NCBI RefSeq assembly: GCF_002197755.1
Contig: NZ_NHOT01000001.1
Location: forward strand, 744,001 to 808,000
Reading direction: 5' to 3'
DNA: 64,000 nt
Source of the DNA: Pedobacter sp. AJM
GTDB lineage: Bacteria; Bacteroidota; Bacteroidia; Sphingobacteriales; Sphingobacteriaceae
The stretch's first letter is position 1; every line of letters starts with the position of its first letter. Below the pieces are notes generated by a model that worked only from the letters and a program-made list of their open reading frames with translations, had not been told where the DNA came from and searched no databases. The position numbers and the translations under genes are program-made. Shown one piece after another: positions 8,793 through 16,792 of the stretch.

Positions 8793-8823
8793 AAAAAAAT
8801 TGCCTCAGCCGGAGACAATTCTT
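8793..8823 (-). terminator. Terminator after pckA
   Basis: On the minus strand AATTGtCTC and GAGgCAATT pair around a 5-base loop and are followed by a run of seven or more T. It lies about 70 bases past the pckA stop. Confidence 0.75.
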
Positions 8824-8891
8824 TCACAATAAAAACTAAAAAAATCTCTATTTGCAAATTTTTCGTTCAAAAAATGCATTTTAAAGTGCTT

Positions 8892-10487
8892 TTAGCACAA
8901 TTTTAACGATTTAGGGTGTACTTTTGACACTTTGGTTTGCTCAAACTGCTTAAAATTCTGGTCAAAGGCATTTGCCAGTTCATACGCTTTAATAAAGTAT
9001 TCTTCCTGATTACTCCATGTTTTTGAGGGATCCAATATCTCATCAGGCACATTAGGACAATGTAAAGGAATCGTTAATTTAAAAACATGATGCTTTTTAT
9101 AGTGATGATGATCTAAATCTCCTTTTAAAGCGGCACTGATTATTGCTCTGGTATAACTTAATTTTATTCTTTTTCCAATGCCATATGGTCCTCCACTCCA
9201 TCCTGTATTAACCAACCATACATTCACATTTTCCTTTTCCATTTTTTCACCTAAAAGACCGGCGTATACGGATGGGTGCAATGGTAGAAAGGCTTTGCCA
9301 AAACAGGCCGAGAAAGTAAGCTGAGGTTCTGTAATACCTGTCTCTGTACCGGCAACTTTGGCCGTGTAGCCATTTAGAAAATGAAACATAGCCTGTTCTA
9401 CATTTAACTTTGAAATAGGCGGCAACACGCCATAAGCATCGGCTGTTAAGAAAAATATGTTTTTTGGAATAGATGCGACAGAAGGTATTACCGCATGATC
9501 TATGAAATCAATCGGATAGGCTACCCTTGTATTTTCGGTTTTATCGGTATTACCATAATCAACATCTTGCGTTCCGGGTTGAAAATTAATGTTTTCCAAT
9601 AAAGCACCAAATTTGATGGCTTTATAAATCTGCGGTTCTTTTTCTTCAGTGAGATCCACGCATTTGGCATAACAACCTCCCTCAAAATTAAACACCGAGT
9701 TTTCATCCCATCCATGTTCGTCATCACCAATCAGCTTTCTTTGCGGATCTGCAGATAAAGTTGTTTTGCCTGTGCCAGACAAACCAAAAAAGATCGCTGT
9801 GTCTCCTTCCTTACCTACGTTGGCAGAACAATGCATGGGTAAAACATTTTTATAAACAGGCAAAATAAAGTTTAATACAGAAAAAATTCCCTTTTTGATT
9901 TCACCTGTATATCCGGTTCCACCAATCAGAATCATTTTTTTTGTAAAGTTAATGACCGAAAAATTTTCCTGGCGCGTCCCGTCAGTAAGCGGATTGGCCA
10001 GAAAACCCGGCGCCGCAATAACTAACCATTCCGGACAATTGCCTAAGTCGTCATGTTCCGGACGGAGAAAAAGATTATGGGCAAAAAGATTTTGATAAGC
10101 GGTTTCTGTGATAACACGGATTGAAATGGCAACATCCGGTTTGGCGCAGGCCGCAGCATCACGTACATAAATTTTCCGATTATGCAGATAGCTGGTCATT
10201 TTAGAAAAAAGCTGATCGAAATGCGATGGAGCGATTTTAATATTTACATCTCCCCACCAAATCATGTCTTCAGTAAGATTATCATATACGATAAACCTGT
10301 CTTTGGGAGATCGTCCTGTAAATTTACCCGTATCAACAGCCAAAGCTCCTGAAGACGCCAATGTACCTTCTCTGTTTACTAGGGCTTCATCAATTAGCTC
10401 CATTGGCGACAACTGGTACATTACAGTCATGTTTTCACCCAGATTTAAATAGCCTAAATCTGGTGCTTGCAATTTCTTTTTGCTCAT
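8892..10487 (-). CDS. pckA: Phosphoenolpyruvate carboxykinase (ATP)
   Basis: This enzyme makes phosphoenolpyruvate from oxaloacetate with ATP, the entry step of gluconeogenesis. The ATP-type motifs are plain: substrate-binding FTGRSPKDRF near residue 58, the P-loop GLSGTGKTTLS near 238-248 and the metal-binding LIGDDEHGW shortly after, then RVAYPIDFI and ENVNVWLVNTGWSGG. At about 531 residues it has the normal length for the ATP-dependent family. Two ATGs are close together (10493 and 10487); MSKKKLQAPDLG at 10487 looks the more natural start. It is a single-gene unit with its own promoter and terminator. Confidence 0.97.
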   Translation of the reverse strand: MSKKKLQAPDLGYLNLGENMTVMYQLSPMELIDEALVNREGTLASSGALAVDTGKFTGRSPKDRFIVYDNLTEDMIWWGDVNIKIAPSHFDQLFSKMTSYLHNRKIYVRDAAACAKPDVAISIRVITETAYQNLFAHNLFLRPEHDDLGNCPEWLVIAAPGFLANPLTDGTRQENFSVINFTKKMILIGGTGYTGEIKKGIFSVLNFILPVYKNVLPMHCSANVGKEGDTAIFFGLSGTGKTTLSADPQRKLIGDDEHGWDENSVFNFEGGCYAKCVDLTEEKEPQIYKAIKFGALLENINFQPGTQDVDYGNTDKTENTRVAYPIDFIDHAVIPSVASIPKNIFFLTADAYGVLPPISKLNVEQAMFHFLNGYTAKVAGTETGITEPQLTFSACFGKAFLPLHPSVYAGLLGEKMEKENVNVWLVNTGWSGGPYGIGKRIKLSYTRAIISAALKGDLDHHHYKKHHVFKLTIPLHCPNVPDEILDPSKTWSNQEEYFIKAYELANAFDQNFKQFEQTKVSKVHPKSLKLC

Positions 10488-10510
10488 AAACAATAAGTTG
10501 ATTAGTGCAG

Positions 10511-10543
10511 CAAAGGTAAATAGTTATTGATCACAAAAACCAA
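10511..10543 (-). promoter_or_regulatory. Promoter of pckA
   Basis: On the minus strand TACCTTTG (10511-10518) is a full match to TAnnTTTG, with a TTG about 22 bases upstream (10541-10543). The predicted start near 10505 leaves a leader of about 15 bases before the ATG. Confidence 0.55.
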
Positions 10544-10730
10544 TATTTTTAACTATTTATTTACATATTGTAGCAAATACACTAATACTTAAAGTATTGA
10601 CATACAAATAATTAAATCAAAATTTTAGATCGAAAAAAAATAAAAAAAATACACTAAGACTGACTTAAAAACTGAAGTAGAAAGGATCATTTAAGGAAAA
10701 TATTCTAATCGCATTTAAGCACCGGATTTT

Positions 10731-11081
10731 TTAGCCCCCAGCTTTTTTAACTTTATAACCATCTTTCTGAAGAATAGCAATCACTTTATCTCTGACATCT
10801 CCCTGAATCATAATTTCACCATCTTTAACGGCACCACCTACGCCACACTTGGTCTTTAACATTTTCCCCAGAACCCCAAGGTCTTCATCCCGCCCGTTAA
10901 AGCCTGTAATGAGCGTTACTGCTTTTCCTCCACGATTTTTTTTATCCAGCATTACCCGTAAATCCTGCTGATTATTGGGCAATGTAGTTTGATCATCTGC
11001 CTCTTCCTGGTATTCAAAGTCGGGATTGGTAGAAAACATAATTCCTCCAAGATCGCTCAGGCTGTTTTTTTTAGGTTTCAT
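10731..11081 (-). CDS. SUI1/eIF1-like translation factor (YciH family)
   Basis: This 116-residue protein belongs to the SUI1 family, which in bacteria includes YciH. Eukaryotic eIF1 checks start-codon selection; the bacterial proteins are thought to influence initiation fidelity, though their role is less clear. The SUI1 core fills the second half: RGGKAVTLITGFNG, then LGKMLKTKCGVGGAVKDGEIMIQGDVRDKV, with the basic and Gly-rich residues expected. The N-terminal 35 residues are acidic and probably disordered. It lies 40 bases after the lipid-kinase gene on the same strand and may be co-transcribed with it. Confidence 0.9.
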   Translation of the reverse strand: MKPKKNSLSDLGGIMFSTNPDFEYQEEADDQTTLPNNQQDLRVMLDKKNRGGKAVTLITGFNGRDEDLGVLGKMLKTKCGVGGAVKDGEIMIQGDVRDKVIAILQKDGYKVKKAGG

Positions 11082-11121
11082 GGGTACAAATGTAAGGCGA
11101 AATGATCAATAAGAAAATTTG

Positions 11122-12003
11122 CTAGGGAACGACGACACTCAATGAAAGAGGGGCTACACTCACCGCTATCTCTTTGCCCATTTTTAAAGGTTCACCATCT
11201 ATATGCACGGCCCCATCGGTTTCTCTGAGAATTTTAATCTGTTTACCCTTGATGATCTCAATCATTTCTGAATGTTCAGCAGTTCCTTTTAGCATTACAT
11301 AACCTAAAAGAGGCAATTTTAGCAGTGAAAATGGCTTAATGATACAAACATCCAAAAGACCATCCCTAATGGATGCGCCCGGCGCAATAAAAACATCATT
11401 ACCATATTGTGAGGAATTGGCTATGCTGATTGCAAATGCATTTCTTTGATATTCTATTCCGTCAATATCAATAATATATTTTTGTGCACGATAACCAAAA
11501 ACTTCCTTCAAACCTAATTTTACATAGCCGGCAAGTCCTCTTTTCTTATCATTTGAAAAAACGGAGCTCAGGTGAGCATCAAAACCGATTCCAGCAAGGT
11601 TAAAGAATTTTTTATTATTGAAGGTTGCCGTATCAATTTTATCTATTTTCAAACGGTTAATGGCTAATATGGCCTGACGAAGATTTTTAGGGATCTGCAG
11701 AAACCTGGCCAGTCCATTTCCTGAACCCAGAGGCAAAATACCCAGAATCTTTTGATGCTGAAGTACTTTAGTCGCTACTTCATTTATAGTGCCATCTCCA
11801 CCAGCGGCAATGAGAATGTCAAAATTTTTATTGGCGGCTTCGTCGGCAAGTTCAGCGGCATGGCCAATGTATTCTGTAAATACAAAGTTTGCATTGAACT
11901 TCTCCTTATCGAGATATTTATCTATAAAATCAGGGATCCGCAGTTTTCCCTTCCCACCTGAAATTGGGTTTATGATAAAAAGTATATTGTGCTTTGTGTG
12001 CAA
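11122..12003 (-). CDS. Diacylglycerol kinase-family lipid kinase (YegS/DgkB type)
   Basis: This 293-residue protein has the DAGK catalytic fold: an N-terminal FIINPISGGKGK loop, the nucleotide-binding GGDGTINEVA near residues 67-76, LGILPLGSGNGLARFLQIP near 93-111, and a C-terminal beta-rich domain with HIDGEP near the end. Such enzymes phosphorylate diacylglycerol or related lipids. The exact substrate cannot be read from the sequence. It is divergent from metK, and its upstream region also holds the metK promoter. Confidence 0.9.
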   Translation of the reverse strand: MHTKHNILFIINPISGGKGKLRIPDFIDKYLDKEKFNANFVFTEYIGHAAELADEAANKNFDILIAAGGDGTINEVATKVLQHQKILGILPLGSGNGLARFLQIPKNLRQAILAINRLKIDKIDTATFNNKKFFNLAGIGFDAHLSSVFSNDKKRGLAGYVKLGLKEVFGYRAQKYIIDIDGIEYQRNAFAISIANSSQYGNDVFIAPGASIRDGLLDVCIIKPFSLLKLPLLGYVMLKGTAEHSEMIEIIKGKQIKILRETDGAVHIDGEPLKMGKEIAVSVAPLSLSVVVP

Positions 12004-12037
12004 AACGTAAAGAATGAGGGTACAAAATAATCTATAA

Positions 12038-12068
12038 TTTTTGAAATAAAGAAAATATGCTAATTTTG
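12038..12068 (+). promoter_or_regulatory. Promoter of metK
   Basis: TTTTTG ending at 12043, a 17-base spacer and TAATTTTG (12061-12068) match the Bacteroidota consensus. The predicted transcription start near 12074 falls exactly at the beginning of the structured leader. Confidence 0.65.
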
Positions 12069-12074
12069 TCGCAT

Positions 12075-12195
12075 AATATAGTGGACTGATTTGCTATTCC
12101 GAAGAGATTCGGAACGGATTGCAACCACTTAAAAAAAAGTGCTAATACCTCCTTCAATCATGTAGAACCTGTTTCCAGGGGTCATTGGCGCTTTT
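12075..12195 (+). ncRNA. Probable SAM-I-type riboswitch in the metK leader
   Basis: The 150-base leader of metK carries two sequence marks of the SAM-I (S-box) core in the right order: GCAACC at 12121-12126, a short P3-like hairpin (CACTT, A-rich loop, AAGTG), then GTGCTAATACC at 12139-12149, which matches the J3/4 consensus at all but about one position. Upstream, GTGGACTG and a second hairpin (TTCCGAA, GAGA loop, TTCGGAA at about 12097-12114) fit the P2 arm. A P4-like hairpin (AACCTG/CAGG) follows. I could not pair P1 with confidence, and no intrinsic terminator is seen before the ATG, so control is more likely at translation. The gene downstream makes SAM, which fits feedback. Confidence 0.7.
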
Positions 12196-12227
12196 ATAAA
12201 TGTTTATTTATCATTAAAACTTAATAG

Positions 12228-13478
12228 ATGTCGTATTTATTTACATCAGAATCTGTATCTGAAGGCCACCCAGACAAAATTGCCGATCAAATTTCGGATG
12301 CATTAATTGATAATTTTTTAGCTTTTGATCCGGAATCGAAAGTGGCCTGTGAAACTTTGGTTACTACCGGCCAGGTAATTTTAGCCGGCGAGGTTAAATC
12401 TAAAACTTATTTAGACGTACAGCAAATTGCCCGTGATGTAATCAAGAAAATTGGTTACACCAAAAGTGAATATATGTTTGAGGCTAACTCCTGCGGCATT
12501 TTATCCGCCATACATGAACAATCTCAGGACATTAACCAGGGGGTAGACAGAAGCAGCAAAGAGGAACAGGGCGCCGGCGACCAGGGCATGATGTTTGGTT
12601 ATGCCACCAATGAAACGGAAGATTATATGCCTTTGGCTTTAAATCTGTCTCACAAATTATTGCAGGAATTAGCTGTTTTAAGACGTGAAAACGACGAGAT
12701 TAAATATCTGCGCCCGGATGCGAAAAGTCAGGTTACTTTAGAATATGATGATCATAATAAACCTGTTCGCATTGATGCAATTGTAATTTCTACACAACAT
12801 GATGATTTTGACGAAGAAGCTACTATGCTGGCTAAAATCAAATCTGATTTAGTGGAGATTTTAATTCCAAGAATCATCAAAAGTAATCCACAATATGCTC
12901 ATTTATTTAATGATAAAATTGAATACCACATTAATCCGACCGGTAAATTTGTAATTGGCGGCCCACATGGGGATACAGGTTTAACCGGCAGAAAAATTAT
13001 TGTTGATACTTACGGTGGTAAAGGTGCACATGGTGGTGGTGCCTTCTCTGGCAAAGATCCAAGCAAAGTAGATAGAAGTGCTGCTTATGCTACCCGTCAC
13101 ATTGCTAAAAACCTGGTTGCGGCCGGCATTGCTGATGAAATTTTAGTTCAGGTATCATATGCCATCGGCGTTGCAAAACCAATGGGAATTTACATTAATA
13201 CTTATGGTACCGGCAAGGTGGGTAAAACAGATGGCGAAATTGCTAAAATTGTTGAATCGGTTTTTGATATGCGCCCTTACTTTATTGAGCAACGCTTAAA
13301 ACTTAGAAATCCGATTTACAGTGAAACTGCTGCTTATGGCCACATGGGCAGAACACCTGAAACCGTTAGCAAAACCTTCAGAACACCAAATGGTGAAGAG
13401 AAGACCGTTACGGTTGAGTTATTTACCTGGGAAAAATTAGATTATGTAGACCAGGTCAAGGCTGCTTTTGGCATTTAG
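12228..13478 (+). CDS. metK: S-adenosylmethionine synthetase
   Basis: MetK makes S-adenosylmethionine from methionine and ATP. All family motifs are present: [17 protein letters not shown] near the N-terminus, the ATP-binding [12 protein letters not shown] near residues 115-127, [21 protein letters not shown] near 245-265 and [19 protein letters not shown] near 269-287. The 416 residues are the usual length for Bacteroidota. It stands alone behind its own promoter and a structured leader and ends with a strong terminator. Confidence 0.98.
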   Translation: MSYLFTSESVSEGHPDKIADQISDALIDNFLAFDPESKVACETLVTTGQVILAGEVKSKTYLDVQQIARDVIKKIGYTKSEYMFEANSCGILSAIHEQSQDINQGVDRSSKEEQGAGDQGMMFGYATNETEDYMPLALNLSHKLLQELAVLRRENDEIKYLRPDAKSQVTLEYDDHNKPVRIDAIVISTQHDDFDEEATMLAKIKSDLVEILIPRIIKSNPQYAHLFNDKIEYHINPTGKFVIGGPHGDTGLTGRKIIVDTYGGKGAHGGGAFSGKDPSKVDRSAAYATRHIAKNLVAAGIADEILVQVSYAIGVAKPMGIYINTYGTGKVGKTDGEIAKIVESVFDMRPYFIEQRLKLRNPIYSETAAYGHMGRTPETVSKTFRTPNGEEKTVTVELFTWEKLDYVDQVKAAFGI

Positions 13479-13497
13479 CATTTTTAACAACATGAGT

Positions 13498-13527
13498 AAA
13501 GTCCCGGCGAACACCGGGACTTTCTTA
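13498..13527 (+). terminator. Terminator of metK, shared with the convergent exbD-like gene
   Basis: AAAGTCCCGG and CCGGGACTTT form a perfect 10 bp stem around a six-base loop, 20 bases past the metK stop. The 3' side runs into TTTCTTATTT. The convergent exbD-like gene ends 11 bases beyond it, so the hairpin may serve both strands. Confidence 0.85.
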
Positions 13528-13537
13528 TTTATGTACC

Positions 13538-14068
13538 TTATAAATCATTTGCTTTTAGTGCTTCTATTTCTAAAGGATCGAAATGCTGATCATCAATGCT
13601 GTAGGATTTAATCGCTGCAATTTTCATTTCATCAATAACATCAACAAAATCCTGGAATTTTGCTGTCTTGACAGGCTTTATGATCACGAGCATATATTTA
13701 CTTTCATTATTACCGTGGGATTTTGCAATCACTGATTTATTCAGTCTGATCTGATTATAAATTTCACTAACGGGCATTACTTTCATATTGGCACCTGCTG
13801 GTGTACCGAGATAACTGATTGCCATATTATTTCTCCCTAGCAAGATCGTCATTGTTCTGGAAGCAGGATAATCAATCGTACAATCATCACAGGGATCGGG
13901 CTTAGCGATGTCTGCCGCGTTTAATGTACCTAAAGAGGTCGTCAGCATAAAAAACGTGGTAAGCAGAAACATGAGATCAACCATTGCGGTTAAATCCACT
14001 CGTGGAGCTGTTTTTCTGATTTTTCCTTTATGGGCCTTGCCACGAGGAGATTCATTTAAAGTTGCCAT
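13538..14068 (-). CDS. Orphan ExbD-type protein
   Basis: This 176-residue protein has the ExbD membrane helix (VDLTAMVDLMFLLTTFFMLTT, Asp in MVDLMF) after a very basic N-terminus (KAHKGKIRKTAPR). The periplasmic part shares SRTMTILLGRNN and FQDFVDVIDEM with the second ExbD of the Ton operon. It has no ExbB partner or TonB beside it: metK converges on one side and sodC lies on the other. It may use the ExbB encoded at 7.8-8.6 kb to power another set of transporters. A Cys pair (DPCDDC, about residues 52-57) lies just after the membrane helix. Confidence 0.88.
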   Translation of the reverse strand: MATLNESPRGKAHKGKIRKTAPRVDLTAMVDLMFLLTTFFMLTTSLGTLNAADIAKPDPCDDCTIDYPASRTMTILLGRNNMAISYLGTPAGANMKVMPVSEIYNQIRLNKSVIAKSHGNNESKYMLVIIKPVKTAKFQDFVDVIDEMKIAAIKSYSIDDQHFDPLEIEALKANDL

Positions 14069-14112
14069 ATCTTATCTTTTTTATGATGATGACGGTCTTG
14101 TTAAAATTGCAT

Positions 14113-14143
14113 AAAAAAAGCGATTAATATTTAATCGCTTTTC
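14113..14143 (-). terminator. Terminator of sodC
   Basis: AAAAGCGATTA and TAATCGCTTTT pair around a tiny AT loop; on the minus strand the 3' arm runs into seven T. It lies about 20 bases past the sodC stop and upstream of the orphan exbD start. Confidence 0.8.
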
Positions 14144-14163
14144 TGATATGGTCAAATTAAAGG

Positions 14164-14706
14164 TTACTTTTTAACTGCTTCAATGACACCACAACCTACT
14201 CTAGGACCTGAATTACCAGTTGGCTGCGTTTTATAATCATCAGTTCCTCCATGAACAATAATGCCTCTTCCAATGATATTTTTCACATCGCCATCCTGCA
14301 CACTCCATCGGTCAGTGGTAACTGAAATTTCACCCTCTCCTTTATCATCTAGTTTAATGTTGCCGATATCGCCGCTATGATACGACCCCGAACCCCATTT
14401 CCCATGGTCCTCTTTTGTTGGATTCCAATGTCCATGAGTATTTTCACCCATATCACCGCAATCGCCATGTTCATGAAAATGTACAGCAACATTACTATCT
14501 GCCTTTGATGCAAACTTTAATTTTAAATCCATTTTAATTTTCCCGTCACTAAGTCCGTAGAACTTTACAGTACCAATGTTTTTAGATGGATCTGCAGTTT
14601 CAGAAAGATTTGCAGTAGCGAGTTCTGTTTCCTTTTGAGAACAGGCACTGATGAATGCCATACCCGCAATGGCTAAGCCTAAAAAATATTTTTTCATTGT
14701 TTTCAT
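14164..14706 (-). CDS. sodC: Cu/Zn superoxide dismutase lipoprotein
   Basis: This enzyme removes superoxide in the periplasm. The copper and zinc ligands are in place: HFHEHGDCGD near residues 79-88, HGHWNP, then SYHSGDIGNI and the electrostatic-loop region GRGIIVHGGTDDY. The Cys in HGDCGD and the Cys in RVGCGVIE form the usual disulphide. A lipoprotein signal precedes it (FISACSQKE). The open frame reaches back to 14739, but the Met at 14706 (MKTMKKYFLG) gives a normal signal peptide; 14697 is also possible. It has its own terminator. Confidence 0.93.
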   Translation of the reverse strand: MKTMKKYFLGLAIAGMAFISACSQKETELATANLSETADPSKNIGTVKFYGLSDGKIKMDLKLKFASKADSNVAVHFHEHGDCGDMGENTHGHWNPTKEDHGKWGSGSYHSGDIGNIKLDDKGEGEISVTTDRWSVQDGDVKNIIGRGIIVHGGTDDYKTQPTGNSGPRVGCGVIEAVKK

Positions 14707-14815
14707 ATTTAGTTTTATATCAAACACATTGACAATCATTTAGTTTGCTTTTTAAAATATGATTACAAAACCATTTACGCTACGTAGTGTTTATTCAATA
14801 TAAAATCATGTAACT

Positions 14816-15163
14816 ATGGAACAGCCATTTGAAATGAACACCTTGAGTCAAATTTTAGAGAAATTGAGGCTGAAAGGAAGAGATAATGAATTAAAGATGA
14901 CAGATCACGGTAAGATGCAAAGTAAATCATTAGATAAGATTTATAAGCCTGAAGACCTTACGATTGTAAAAACATACCGCTTTGAGGGCCAGTCTGATCC
15001 CGGCGATAATTCCGTTCTTTATTTGGTGGAAGATTCTGATCATAATATTGGCTTTATTTTGGACGCTTATGGCATTTATTCTGACAATATTGGTTCTGCA
15101 TTTGACGACTTTCTAAAGAAAATACCGACTGAAAACAGAGACGAGCAGGAGTTGTTCTGCTAA
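14816..15163 (+). CDS. Small conserved protein of unknown function
   Basis: This 115-residue protein has no domain I can name. It resembles a group of small Bacteroidota proteins with the block LTIVKTYRFEGQSDP and an adjacent hydrophobic stretch; some database entries call them phosphoribosylpyrophosphate synthetase, but it is far too short for that enzyme and lacks its motifs. No signal peptide is visible. Met7 (14834, MNTLSQILEKLR) may be the true start, since the first six residues are unlike the group. It is divergent from sodC. Confidence 0.75.
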   Translation: MEQPFEMNTLSQILEKLRLKGRDNELKMTDHGKMQSKSLDKIYKPEDLTIVKTYRFEGQSDPGDNSVLYLVEDSDHNIGFILDAYGIYSDNIGSAFDDFLKKIPTENRDEQELFC

Positions 15164-15183
15164 CTTCATTAAAGTACTTTTAC

Positions 15184-15217
15184 GAGAGGCGTGGATCTGA
15201 TCTTCGCCTCTTTTTTT
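15184..15217 (+). terminator. Terminator after the small conserved gene
   Basis: GAGGCG and CGCCTC pair around a 13-base loop and are followed directly by seven T, about 20 bases past the stop codon at 15163. Confidence 0.85.
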
Positions 15218-15246
15218 ATAATAGAAGAGCCATAATGCTCATCTGA

Positions 15247-15279
15247 TTGATAGTGGCATCCGATAAATATGTAATTTCG
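15247..15279 (+). promoter_or_regulatory. Probable promoter of the EamA transporter gene
   Basis: TTG at 15247-15249, a 22-base spacer and TAATTTCG (15272-15279) match the Bacteroidota consensus with one mismatch in the -7 element. The start would lie near 15285, 14 bases before the ATG. Confidence 0.4.
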
Positions 15280-15298
15280 CCGCTCGTTTATCATTTCT

Positions 15299-16156
15299 AT
15301 GAAAAGTAAATTTAATATCCCACCTATTCCTGCCGTTATTACGTCCATAATCAGCGTTCAGTGCGGGGCAGCTATCGCAAAAGGGCTTTTCCCGGAGATA
15401 GGTGCGGCGGCTACTGCATCACTCAGAATTGGATTATCAGCCGTAATTCTTTTCATTACTTTTCGTCCCAGTCTTTTTAAATTAAATGCTAAACAGTGGC
15501 AGTATGTCTTCCTGTATGGCAGCACGCTTGGATTGATGAATATGATATTCTATTTAGCAATCGAACGAATTCCTGTTGGGTTGGGGGTAACACTCGAATT
15601 TGTCGGCCCTTTAATTCTAGCCATTTCTACGTCCAAAAAGGCCATAGATTTTATCTGGGTTTCTTTATCGATAATTGGTATTGCTTTAATTGCCCCCTGG
15701 CACAGCAATGGATTAAATATTGGAGGAATTTTACTGGCTTTGCTTGCCGGTGCTTTTTGGGCAGCTTATATAGTATTGGGCGGTAAAATATCAAAAATAA
15801 TGAAAGGCGGCGAAGCTGTTTCAGCAGGTATGCTCATCGCCACTATTGTTATTTTACCCTTCGGCATTTTCAGCGGGGGTTTTAGTGTATTAACTCCCAG
15901 ATTATTGGGCCTCGGTGCAGCACTTGCCTTACTTTCGAGCGCCGTTCCATTTACCCTTGAAATGAGTGCATTAAAGAAACTACCGGCCAAAACCTTTAGT
16001 ATATTAATGAGTCTGGAACCTGCAGTGGCTTCACTCGCAGCCTTTGTATTTTTACAGGAATACCTTTCCTTTACAGAATGTGTTGCCGTGGCCTGTGTGG
16101 TTATTGCTTCTGCCGGCTCTTCTTTTACCGCCAGAAGAAATCATCAGGGAGGCTAA
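15299..16156 (+). CDS. EamA/DMT-family inner-membrane transporter
   Basis: This 285-residue protein has nine to ten hydrophobic helices in two homologous halves, the layout of drug/metabolite transporters. The second half ends with LKKLPAKTFSILMSLEPAVASLAAFVFLQE, the EamA repeat signature, and it most resembles the RhtA-type exporters of threonine and homoserine. The substrate cannot be deduced. It is a single-gene unit, convergent with the lipoprotein gene at 16199. Confidence 0.88.
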   Translation: MKSKFNIPPIPAVITSIISVQCGAAIAKGLFPEIGAAATASLRIGLSAVILFITFRPSLFKLNAKQWQYVFLYGSTLGLMNMIFYLAIERIPVGLGVTLEFVGPLILAISTSKKAIDFIWVSLSIIGIALIAPWHSNGLNIGGILLALLAGAFWAAYIVLGGKISKIMKGGEAVSAGMLIATIVILPFGIFSGGFSVLTPRLLGLGAALALLSSAVPFTLEMSALKKLPAKTFSILMSLEPAVASLAAFVFLQEYLSFTECVAVACVVIASAGSSFTARRNHQGG

Positions 16157-16198
16157 AAGAGAGGGGCATTCTATGTAATTAATACGGTTATAGGAAGA

Positions 16199-16789
16199 TT
16201 ATTTAACAGGCCACTTAGCGTAGGTAGCCAACATTTTAAATTTACCATTTACTTTGCCAAAGATAAAGCTGAAATAACTTTCAGCTTGTGTACCGCGTTC
16301 TGGGTATTGCATATAAACTTCATACATTTTACTGCCGGCATCAGTTATTTTTTTGAGTGAACGATAATAAACCTCATCTGTTTTATCGTCAATTTCAGAT
16401 AAGTTATCTTCTTTACATAAAGGCAGAATCCGCATCACATCAGTATTAAAAATAGCAGATTTATACGTATTAAATTCTGACAGATTGATGGGATCATCAG
16501 GTATTCCAATGCCATTAGAGGCTTGTTTATGACTGGTATAAAAAGGATAATTTAATAAGGCAGAAACATTTTTTAAACTTTTCTTCCTTAGATTTTGCTT
16601 TAAACTTTCCAGTACTCTCCTGAATTCCTGCTCATCACTTAAACTGGTCAAAGGCTTTTCAGACAAGGATCGATGCGATTTCTGATCTGCTTGTTTATTC
16701 ATCATTTGCTGCCCCCGGCCGTTTTCCGTAGTGCAGCAAATGAAAAAAGGCAAAACCACTATGGCTGTTAAATTTTTAATCCAGTTCAT
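16199..16789 (-). CDS. Exported small protein, candidate immunity protein for the lysozyme-family effector
   Basis: The 196 residues start with a hydrophobic export signal ending FFICCTTENG; the Cys pair suggests a lipoprotein, though the -1 residue is unusual. The mature part (about 50-196) has a helical start (FRRVLESLKQNLRKKSLKNVSALLNYPFYTS) and ends with strands like FIFGKVNGKFKMLATYA, which looks like an NTF2-type alpha+beta fold. I recognise no named family. The gene begins 3 bases after the stop of the lysozyme-like gene. Immunity proteins for wall-degrading T6SS effectors act in the periplasm and sit directly beside the toxin gene, which fits. It could instead be an unrelated lipoprotein. 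Confidence 0.7.
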   Translation of the reverse strand: MNWIKNLTAIVVLPFFICCTTENGRGQQMMNKQADQKSHRSLSEKPLTSLSDEQEFRRVLESLKQNLRKKSLKNVSALLNYPFYTSHKQASNGIGIPDDPINLSEFNTYKSAIFNTDVMRILPLCKEDNLSEIDDKTDEVYYRSLKKITDAGSKMYEVYMQYPERGTQAESYFSFIFGKVNGKFKMLATYAKWPVK

Positions 16790-16792
16790 ATA

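Noticed and set aside
9521..9730. Minus-strand open frame of 69 codons within pckA
   Set aside because: Shadow in another frame of a well-supported gene.
15496..15786. Plus-strand open frame of 96 codons inside the EamA gene
   Set aside because: Out-of-frame shadow; the EamA frame has ordered helices and this one does not.
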